The notes under the pieces: generated by a model
What the model was told of the DNA's origin: nothing
Databases searched by the model: none
What the model saw: only the letters and a program-made list of their open reading frames with translations
Shown: positions 6,079 through 12,029 of the stretch, piece after piece
How positions within the stretch are numbered: the stretch's first letter is position 1
How the letters are laid out: every line of letters starts with the position of its first letter
NCBI GenBank assembly: GCA_029779385.1
Contig: JAKPAQ010000243.1
Span: forward strand, 1-14,458
Reading direction: 5' to 3'
From: Actinomycetes bacterium
GTDB taxonomy: Bacteria > Actinomycetota > Actinomycetes > Propionibacteriales > Nocardioidaceae
DNA length: 14,458 nucleotides
Position numbers and translations under genes: made by a program

Positions 6079-7442
6079 GTGAAGGCGTCGTGGCCCAGAA
6101 GTCCGAAAAGGGCAAAATTATTGCTTGGAGTTTTTGGGATTGGGGTTCGGCAGCGTTCAACGCGGTGATCGTGACCTTCATCTTTTCGGTCTACCTGGTT
6201 GACAGTGTCGGCAAAGATATTCCCGGGCCGTTCAGAGCAGCCACCTGGCTTGGCTTGGCAAGTGCCGCTGGTGCGGTCCTAATCGCGGTTGCCGCGCCGG
6301 CCTTGGGGAGGCGTTCCGACGCCGGTGGACACCGCAAACGTTCCCTGCTGCTGCTAACTCTGGCTGTTGTGGCTATCACTGCCTCGTGTTTCTTCGTCAA
6401 GGACGATTGGCACTACTTGTGGCTGGGCCTTGCTTTGATCGCCGGCGGTTCGGTGGTGTTTGAACTAGCCTCCGTCCCATATTTCGCGATGCTGCGTCAG
6501 GTGTCGACGCCTGAGAACGTCGGCCGAGTTTCCGGGCTCGGCTGGGCTTTCGGCTACTTCGGCGGAATCATTTTGTTGTTGATTTGCTACTTCGGTTTCG
6601 TGGTTGGTGACGAACCGACTCGCGGCTTCATGAATGTGCCGGTCGAAGACGGCCTCTATATCCGTTATATCGCGTTGGTTTCAGCGGTCTGGTTCCTGAT
6701 TTTTGCGATTCCGTTGTTCGTCGCGATTCCCGAGTTGCCAGCGACAGCCAACGAGGACTCGGCAAAGGCTTCGATCACTGATTCTTATCGGGCGATCTGG
6801 AATGACGTCACCACCATGTGGCGTGAGGACCGCAACACGTTGAAGTTTCTGATCGCAAGTGCCTTCTTTCGTGACGGACTGGCCGGCGTGTTCGCCTACG
6901 GGGCGATCTTGGCTGTTTCGGTTTACGGAATCGCCAAAGACGACGTGATCATCTTTGGCGTGGCCGCAAACGTTATTTCGGCTCTCGGGGCGCTCGCCGC
7001 GGGCCGCTGGGATGATCGAGTGGGTCCGCGAGCAGTGATCGTTACCTCACTGGTGGCAATGTTGGTTTGCGGCTCAATCCTGTTCTTCGTTTCTGGGCCG
7101 AAAATGTTCTGGATTTTCGGCCTTGGCTTGTGCCTATTCGTTGGGCCGGCACAATCGGCTGCTCGTACCTATCTGACCCGAATCACCGAGCCGGGGCACG
7201 AGGGACAAAACTTTGGCCTCTACGCCATGACCGGTCGCGCTGCCTCGTTTATGGCGCCTCTGCTGTTCGCCATCTTCATTTGGGCGGGCAATCTGTTCAC
7301 CGGCGAAGACACAGACCGTTGGGGAATCCTCGGCATCATGGTGGTTTTGGCTATCGGGCTGTTCCTGCTGCTTCGCGTGCCAGCACATATTGAAGATCGC
7401 GCTCTCAGGGGAATCTCACGCCCATCGCGTACGTTGGAATAG
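6075..7442 (+). CDS. MFS transporter, UMF1 / Atg22-like family
   Basis: The 455-residue integral membrane protein has about 12 hydrophobic segments. The N terminus IIAWSFWDWGSAAFNAVIVT (residues 15-34) is the signature of the UMF1 (Atg22-like) branch of the major facilitator superfamily. The MFS loop 2-3 motif appears as LGRRSDAGGHRKR, a second copy as GRWDDRVGPR follows in the second half, and a short polar tail ends in RPSRTLE. Substrates of bacterial UMF1 proteins are mostly unknown; the yeast relative exports amino acids from the vacuole. The ATG at 6075-6077 overlaps the phosphodiesterase stop (ATGA), so translation is likely coupled. Its pairing with a glycerophosphodiesterase could mean it moves a glycerophosphodiester or its product, but that is a guess. 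It ends 28 bases before rbpA. Confidence 0.88.
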   Translation: MSEGVVAQKSEKGKIIAWSFWDWGSAAFNAVIVTFIFSVYLVDSVGKDIPGPFRAATWLGLASAAGAVLIAVAAPALGRRSDAGGHRKRSLLLLTLAVVAITASCFFVKDDWHYLWLGLALIAGGSVVFELASVPYFAMLRQVSTPENVGRVSGLGWAFGYFGGIILLLICYFGFVVGDEPTRGFMNVPVEDGLYIRYIALVSAVWFLIFAIPLFVAIPELPATANEDSAKASITDSYRAIWNDVTTMWREDRNTLKFLIASAFFRDGLAGVFAYGAILAVSVYGIAKDDVIIFGVAANVISALGALAAGRWDDRVGPRAVIVTSLVAMLVCGSILFFVSGPKMFWIFGLGLCLFVGPAQSAARTYLTRITEPGHEGQNFGLYAMTGRAASFMAPLLFAIFIWAGNLFTGEDTDRWGILGIMVVLAIGLFLLLRVPAHIEDRALRGISRPSRTLE

Positions 7443-7455
7443 AAGTAGACCTAAA

Positions 7456-7464
7456 AGGGAGGGA
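7456..7464 (+). promoter_or_regulatory. Strong ribosome binding site of rbpA
   Basis: AGGGAGGGA, with the GGAGG core at 7458-7462, lies eight bases before the ATG at 7471. It is the best Shine-Dalgarno match in the window and fits a highly expressed transcription factor. It also rules out the longer in-frame start at 7390, which lies inside the transporter gene. Confidence 0.8.
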
Positions 7465-7470
7465 CCGACT

Positions 7471-7860
7471 ATGGCAGAACGAGCCCTACGTGGTGCGCGA
7501 TTGGGCGCGCAGAGCTTTGAAGATGAGCGCGGAGTCGAGATGGCACCGCGACAAGAAGTTGAATACGTATGCGCCGATGGTCATACGTTCAAGGTGACGA
7601 TGGCCGATGAGGCTGAGGTGCCGGCCGAATGGGAAGACCCAAAGACCGGCCAGATTGGTCGACTAGTTGGCGGCGCCGAGCCAGAGACCAAGGACGAGAA
7701 GCCGGTTCGCACCCACTGGGACATGCTGCTGGAGCGTCGCTCCGAGGCTGAACTCGAAGAGATCTTGACCGAACGGCTAGAGATGTTGCGTGGCGGCGAG
7801 ATCGGTCCCCCGCACCTTCACCGCAAGACGAAGACGCGAAAGAAAACCGTCACCGCTTGA
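7471..7860 (+). CDS. rbpA: RNA polymerase-binding protein RbpA
   Basis: The 129-residue protein is RbpA, an actinobacterial factor that binds RNA polymerase and group 1/2 sigma factors and stabilises the open promoter complex. Recognised parts are the N-terminal tail MAERALRGARLGAQSFEDER, the core domain (about 26-70), the basic linker KPVR (77-80) that touches DNA near the -10 element, and the sigma-interacting helix THWDMLLERRSEAELEEIL (81-99). Streptomyces-type RbpA has a zinc site of C-x3-H plus WEC-x2-C. Here Cys34 and His38 remain, but the second pair is WEDPKTG (Asp56, Thr59), so zinc binding is probably lost. The lysine-rich tail after residue 110 is longer than in mycobacteria. It starts at ATG 7471 with a strong ribosome site. 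The last 11 bases overlap the opposing ppm1 gene. Confidence 0.97.
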   Translation: MAERALRGARLGAQSFEDERGVEMAPRQEVEYVCADGHTFKVTMADEAEVPAEWEDPKTGQIGRLVGGAEPETKDEKPVRTHWDMLLERRSEAELEEILTERLEMLRGGEIGPPHLHRKTKTRKKTVTA

Positions 7861-8569
7861 ACGGATTCAGCCGTTCAAAACCCCAAATGGTGACTCGAGT
7901 CAACGCTTCTTGAACGATCCCGAAACTCATTTTTGACTGTCCGTGGATTCGTTCGACGAAGGTGATCGGTACCTCGGCAACTTCAAGGCCCGCCAGACGC
8001 GTCTGGCGGGTCATGTCGATTTGGAAGCAGTATCCCTGCGACTCGACTGCCTCAAGATCAATCGCCTCGAGAGTCTCGCGTCGGAATGCCCGGAAACCAG
8101 CAGTGGCGTCTTTGACCCCGAGGTTCAACATGAACCGGGCGTAAATCGAGGCACCTCGCGACAGCAGTTCGCGACGCATCGGCCAGTTGACCACCGATCC
8201 GCCTGGCACCCAACGCGATCCGAGAGTCAACGGCGCACCGGCCTTGGCCGATTCAAGAAGTTTGCCTAGGTCTTCGGGCCGGTGGGAGCCGTCGGCGTCC
8301 ATCTCCACTAGGACGTCGTAGCCGTTTTCCAGCCCCCAAGCGAAGCCGGCGCGGTAGGCGGCGCCGAGACCCTCTTTGCCAGCGCGATGAAGCACATGAA
8401 TTCGGGGATCCTCGATGGCGAGTTTGTCTGCGAGGTCACCGGTGCCGTCGGGCGAGTTGTCGTCAGCGATCAAGATGTTCACTTCGGGCTGCTCGGCGAG
8501 TACCTTTTCGGTGATCCAACCGACGTTCTCTGCCTCGTTGTATGTAGGGATCACTACGAGTGTCTTCAT
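7850..8569 (-). CDS. ppm1: Polyprenol monophosphomannose synthase (GT2)
   Basis: The 239-residue glycosyltransferase family 2 enzyme moves mannose from GDP-mannose to a polyprenyl phosphate. The product feeds membrane-side mannosylation of lipids and proteins in actinomycetes. Motifs: PTYNEAENVG (8-17), DDNSPDGTGD (36-45), the metal-binding DADGS (91-95), GSRWVPGG (117-124), TAGFRAFRR (156-164) and FVERIHGQSKMSFG (204-217). It has no C-terminal membrane segment, so it belongs to the soluble type that docks on a membrane partner. In M. tuberculosis the synthase is the C-terminal domain of a fusion with an Lnt-like domain (Rv2051c). Here the two are separate genes joined by an ATGA overlap with lnt directly upstream. 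Rv2051c is also convergent with rbpA, as seen here. It overlaps the end of rbpA by 11 bases. Confidence 0.94.
   Translation of the reverse strand: MKTLVVIPTYNEAENVGWITEKVLAEQPEVNILIADDNSPDGTGDLADKLAIEDPRIHVLHRAGKEGLGAAYRAGFAWGLENGYDVLVEMDADGSHRPEDLGKLLESAKAGAPLTLGSRWVPGGSVVNWPMRRELLSRGASIYARFMLNLGVKDATAGFRAFRRETLEAIDLEAVESQGYCFQIDMTRQTRLAGLEVAEVPITFVERIHGQSKMSFGIVQEALTRVTIWGFERLNPFKR
7857..7878. terminator. Hairpin at the rbpA / ppm1 convergent junction, possible bidirectional terminator
   Basis: TTGAACGG (7857-7864) and CCGTTCAA (7871-7878) are perfectly complementary arms around the 6-base loop ATTCAG. The left arm contains the rbpA TGA stop, and the whole stem also encodes the last codons of ppm1 (Glu-Arg-Leu-Asn-Pro-Phe). 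There is no U-tract in either direction, so it is not a classical intrinsic terminator, but actinomycete terminators often lack one. The placement exactly at a tail-to-tail junction supports a transcript-ending or 3'-protecting role; the coding constraint of ppm1 is the alternative explanation. Confidence 0.4.
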
Positions 8570-10023
8570 CGGCTGCCCTTTCGCAACTCACGGTTACCGA
8601 ACGCCAATCCTGCCACGGCTATGAGCCAGATCACTAACGAGGTAGCAAAACCAAGGATCGTGGCCGGGGTTCGACCATTGGCAAGCACGATGTCTTGGAC
8701 TAAGGTCGCAGGCTCTTTTACTGGCGCTTGTTGAACAACGTGGCCGGTCGGATCGACCACGCCGCTGATTCCGTTGGTGGATGCTACCGCTAACCAGCGG
8801 CCGGTCTCAATCGCGCGAAGCCGCGAAATGGCCCACTGCTGCTGGGGTTGTACACCTGAACCAAAGTCCATGAAACTCGCATTCGAGGTCTGCACGGCAA
8901 GGAACTGCGCGCCACGGTTGACACTTTCGCGTACCGCGGCGTCGTAGGCGATGTCCCAGCAAATTGTTAGCCCAACTGTCATCTTTCCGGCCGACATTAC
9001 GCCGGGGCGATCCCCCGCCAGCATGTCGCGCGGAATGTCACGATCAAACCGCGGCACGAAGCGGCCTAAGGCATTGCGGAAAGGCACATATTCGCCGTAA
9101 GGAACGACGTTCTGTTTGACGTAGAAGTCTTTGTGCGGACCCTTCTTGTCGACCTTTACTGAGGCGTTATAGGCCGTCTTGTCGGTTGGTCCGTTCAAAA
9201 TCGCCCCGACTAAGATCGGCGCATCGACGTCGGCCGCCAGCTTGGTCACCGTCGCGCGGGCGACGGGGTCGGTGAAAACGTCCAAATCTGACCCGTTTTC
9301 TGGCCACAACACGAGGTCTACCTGCTGATCAATTTTGCGCGTGCCCGCGACGTGAAGGTCAAAAATTTCACCGCGGGGCCAACTGAGGAAGTCTCCTGGC
9401 GTATTGCCCTGGACGACCGCGATGGTGCGTGACTGGCCCGCTGATGCGATCCCGGTAGGCAGCACAGTGCCGACTGCGATAACTGCGGCGGAAGCGGCCA
9501 GCGGCCACCACCTGCGTTCGGTAACGGCAACGACCAAAAGACCAGCCAAGACCGCCATCAGAAAAGACGTGCCGGCGATCGAAACTAACCGCACCCAGCC
9601 TTCGAAGGGGGTGTCGATAGCGGTGTGTCCTAACCGTCCCCACGGGAAACCGCTTAGCGGAACGCTGCCGCGCAGCAACTCGCCGGCCGTCCAAATGGCC
9701 GCAGCCCAGATGGGCCAAAACTTTCCGTGAACACCCGAGCGCAGCGCTAACGAGACGCCGGCGATAAAGGCGGCCTCAAACAGCACCAAACCAACCCACG
9801 CCCATCGGTCTACGGCGTTCATCCACCAGATCAGTGGCCCCATGAAGCCAAGGCCGAAACTGAAGCCGACGGCTAGAACGAGGCGAGCTGAGGCGCCTGA
9901 CAGCGTTCGAAGTAGCGCGAAGAACCCTGCCAAAGTGAGAATCATCAGGCCAGGAATCGCAAGTGGCTCAAACGCTCCGGTCGAAACGACACCCAATGCA
10001 AGAGCGATCAGGATTGCTCTCAC
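8566..10023 (-). CDS. lnt: Apolipoprotein N-acyltransferase
   Basis: The 485-residue membrane enzyme N-acylates the N-terminal cysteine of lipoproteins. About six hydrophobic segments in residues 1-190 are followed by a carbon-nitrogen hydrolase (nitrilase-like) domain at about 198-445 and a last membrane helix at 455-477. The catalytic triad is intact: Glu242 in LWPENG, Lys303 in YVKQNVVPYGEYVPF, and Cys355 in TICWDIAYD. The essential loop residue Glu311 is also present. It starts at a GTG (10021-10023) overlapping the peptidase stop as GTGA, and its TGA overlaps the ppm1 ATG, so three genes are translationally chained. In mycobacteria this domain both N-acylates lipoproteins and anchors the Ppm1 synthase. 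The direct ppm1 neighbour suggests the same here. Confidence 0.95.
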   Translation of the reverse strand: MRAILIALALGVVSTGAFEPLAIPGLMILTLAGFFALLRTLSGASARLVLAVGFSFGLGFMGPLIWWMNAVDRWAWVGLVLFEAAFIAGVSLALRSGVHGKFWPIWAAAIWTAGELLRGSVPLSGFPWGRLGHTAIDTPFEGWVRLVSIAGTSFLMAVLAGLLVVAVTERRWWPLAASAAVIAVGTVLPTGIASAGQSRTIAVVQGNTPGDFLSWPRGEIFDLHVAGTRKIDQQVDLVLWPENGSDLDVFTDPVARATVTKLAADVDAPILVGAILNGPTDKTAYNASVKVDKKGPHKDFYVKQNVVPYGEYVPFRNALGRFVPRFDRDIPRDMLAGDRPGVMSAGKMTVGLTICWDIAYDAAVRESVNRGAQFLAVQTSNASFMDFGSGVQPQQQWAISRLRAIETGRWLAVASTNGISGVVDPTGHVVQQAPVKEPATLVQDIVLANGRTPATILGFATSLVIWLIAVAGLAFGNRELRKGSR

Positions 10024-11099
10024 AGGCGGACGAAGTTGCGTTCAGTGTTGTTCAGTACCTCGATGCCCGACTCGGTACAGACCACAATGTCCTCGATGCG
10101 CGCGCCGAACTGGCCGGCCAAATAGATGCCCGGCTCAATCGAGAACGCCATCCCTGGCTCAAGGATCGTCTCGTTGCCAGCCACGATGTAAGGGTCCTCG
10201 TGGGTTTCTTGGCCGATGCCGTGGCCGGTGCGGTGAATGAACTTGTCGCCATAGCCGGCCGCGGTGATGATCTCGCGGCCGACGGCATCGACTGATTCGG
10301 CGGTCACGCCAGGGCGAGCATGGGCGCGTTGGGCCGCTTGCGCCCGGTGCAAGACCGCAAATAGTTCTTCGTACTGCGGGTCTGGATCGGCGCCGGCAAC
10401 GTAGTTTCGGGTCGAGTCTGAGCAGTAGCCGGCAGGGGTCGTGCCACCGATGTCGACCACGACCGGTTCGCCCGCACCGATGATGCGGTCGGAGACTTCG
10501 TGGTGAGGGGAGGCGCCGTTAGGCCCAGAAGCGACAATCACGAAGTCGACTCGTTCGTGCCCCTCCTCGATGATTGCGGCCGCGATGTCGGCTCCCACTT
10601 CACGTTCAGTACGCCCAGGTCGTAGCCACTCGCCCATTCGGGAGTGAACCCGATCAATCGCCGCGCCGGCGTCACGCAGTGCGTCTACTTCGGCCTGGTC
10701 TTTGACTGCGCGCAAATCTGAAGTGATGAAGCCACCAAGGACGAACTCGGCTGAAGGCAGCGCCGCCTGCAAAGCGAAAACGCGAGACGCCCACATCTGA
10801 TCGTCGATGGCCACGAGTTCGGCGTCGCTCAGCAGCGAGGCAACCAGTTCGTACGGATCCTCGGTCTCGCCCCACGTATGGATTTCCATCGTGACCCCAG
10901 CGGCGGTGGCCGCAGCGTGCTCAAGTTCGGGGACTACGAGTTGGCTGCCGGTGGACTGAATCACTAGGCAGGTCAGTCGTTCCAACGGGATCGCGGCGTA
11001 GCCAGTTAGGTAGCGCAGGTTGGCTCCGGGAGTGACTATTAGGGCGTCAATTCCAGTTTGGTCCATTAGGGCGCGAGCCCGGTCGAGTCGATCGCTCAT
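10020..11099 (-). CDS. M24B metallopeptidase (Xaa-Pro dipeptidase / aminopeptidase P family)
   Basis: The 359-residue cytosolic peptidase has an N-terminal creatinase-type domain (about 1-130) and a C-terminal pita-bread catalytic domain. All five dinuclear metal ligands are present: Asp216 in VVVDIGGT, Asp228 in YCSDSTRN, His293 in HRTGHGIGQETHEDP, Glu322 in SIEPGIYL and Glu336 in ARIEDIVV. The His-rich substrate loop HHEVSD is at 199-204. It should cleave peptides with proline in the second position. Orientation and neighbours match M. tuberculosis pepE (Rv2089c), which is divergent from the exonuclease Rv2090. It is the first gene of a likely three-gene operon with lnt and ppm1. The start is ATG 11097-11099, probably leaderless. 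Confidence 0.94.
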   Translation of the reverse strand: MSDRLDRARALMDQTGIDALIVTPGANLRYLTGYAAIPLERLTCLVIQSTGSQLVVPELEHAAATAAGVTMEIHTWGETEDPYELVASLLSDAELVAIDDQMWASRVFALQAALPSAEFVLGGFITSDLRAVKDQAEVDALRDAGAAIDRVHSRMGEWLRPGRTEREVGADIAAAIIEEGHERVDFVIVASGPNGASPHHEVSDRIIGAGEPVVVDIGGTTPAGYCSDSTRNYVAGADPDPQYEELFAVLHRAQAAQRAHARPGVTAESVDAVGREIITAAGYGDKFIHRTGHGIGQETHEDPYIVAGNETILEPGMAFSIEPGIYLAGQFGARIEDIVVCTESGIEVLNNTERNFVRL

Positions 11100-11105
11100 T
11101 CCTCG

Positions 11106-11111
11106 AGGTTA
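11106..11111 (-). promoter_or_regulatory. Candidate -10 box of a leaderless promoter for the peptidase-lnt-ppm1 operon
   Basis: Read on the minus strand this is TAACCT, a TANNNT match. Six bases (CGAGGA) follow before the ATG at 11099, placing the transcription start on the start codon. The geometry is the same as at the XRE-MurA gene. The -35 region would lie inside the first codons of the divergent exonuclease and shows no strong match. CGAGGA could instead be a very closely spaced ribosome site. Confidence 0.4.
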
Positions 11112-11120
11112 CCCACCACA

Positions 11121-12029
11121 ATGATGACTATGGGACGCCTCCTGCTGTTAGACACCGCCAGCCTCTACTACCGCGCCTTCTACGGCGTCCCCGACTCCTT
11201 CAAAGCAGCCGACGGAACGGTAGTCAATGCGCTGCGCGGCGTGCTCGACTTCCTCGCCACCTTGCAGACCCGCTACCAACCCACTGCGGCGGTAGCTGCT
11301 TGGGACGTCGCTTGGCGGCCCAACTGGCGCGTGGACCTGATCGGCACCTACAAACTGCACCGAATCGCCGATGGCACCGCTGACGCCGAAGACACCCCCG
11401 AACTGTTGGTGCCACAGATCGAACTGATCGCCGAGGCGTTAGCGCTCGCTGGCGTGCCGGTTGTTGGGGCTGCTGACGCCGAAGCCGATGATGTGATCGG
11501 CACGCTCGTTCGCCGCTGGGACGGCGGGGTCGACGTCGTCACCGGGGACCGCGACTTGTTCCAACTTGTCGATGACGCCAAAGACGTGAGAGTGCTCTAT
11601 ACCGCCCGTGGAGTGGCCAAGCACGACGTCGTAGACGCCGCGTGGATAGTGGACCGGTATGGCATCAATCCGAGCCAGTACGTCGATTTTGCGGTAATGC
11701 GCGGCGACGCTTCGGACGGCTTGCCTGGGATTGCGGGCATCGGCGACAAGACTGCGGCTGGTCTACTTAACGAATTTGGGGACTTGGCGGCAATCCAAGC
11801 AGCGACCGCCGACCCGACTTCGAACATCAAGCCGCGCGTGCGCCAAAACCTGCTGGCTTCGAGCGACTATCTCGCGGCCGCAACCGAGGTGGTCACGGTG
11901 TTGGCGAACCTTGACTTGGCCGACCCGGTTTCCGTCGAGCCGGACCAGACTGGCCTGACCGCGTTCGGTGAGCGCTGGAATGTGGCCGGGCCGGTCGAAC
12001 GGTTCTTGAGCGCGCGTCTCAACTCGTGA
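11121..12029 (+). CDS. 5'-3' exonuclease, FEN/XPG-like (PIN-like plus H3TH)
   Basis: The 302-residue protein resembles the 5'-nuclease domain of DNA polymerase I but stands alone, without a polymerase domain. Such enzymes cut 5' flaps and RNA primers during replication and repair. Metal-binding acidic residues are visible: Asp11 in LLLLDTASLYYRAFYG, Glu121, Asp123 and Asp124 in AEADD, Asp143 and Asp145 in TGDRD, and Asp196 and Asp199 in RGDASDG. The helix-three-turn-helix DNA-binding segment GLPGIAGIGDKTAAGLL is at 200-216. Three in-frame ATGs (11121, 11124, 11130) could start it; the first is listed, but MGRLLLLDT from 11130 is nearly as good. GAGG at 11105-11108 is a rather distant ribosome site. 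It corresponds by synteny to Rv2090 of M. tuberculosis. Its last 11 bases overlap helY. Confidence 0.92.
   Translation: MMTMGRLLLLDTASLYYRAFYGVPDSFKAADGTVVNALRGVLDFLATLQTRYQPTAAVAAWDVAWRPNWRVDLIGTYKLHRIADGTADAEDTPELLVPQIELIAEALALAGVPVVGAADAEADDVIGTLVRRWDGGVDVVTGDRDLFQLVDDAKDVRVLYTARGVAKHDVVDAAWIVDRYGINPSQYVDFAVMRGDASDGLPGIAGIGDKTAAGLLNEFGDLAAIQAATADPTSNIKPRVRQNLLASSDYLAAATEVVTVLANLDLADPVSVEPDQTGLTAFGERWNVAGPVERFLSARLNS

Noticed and set aside
7390..7470. 27-residue N-terminal extension of RbpA
   Set aside because: It lies within the transporter gene. The strong ribosome site and the family N terminus MAERALRG both place the start at 7471.
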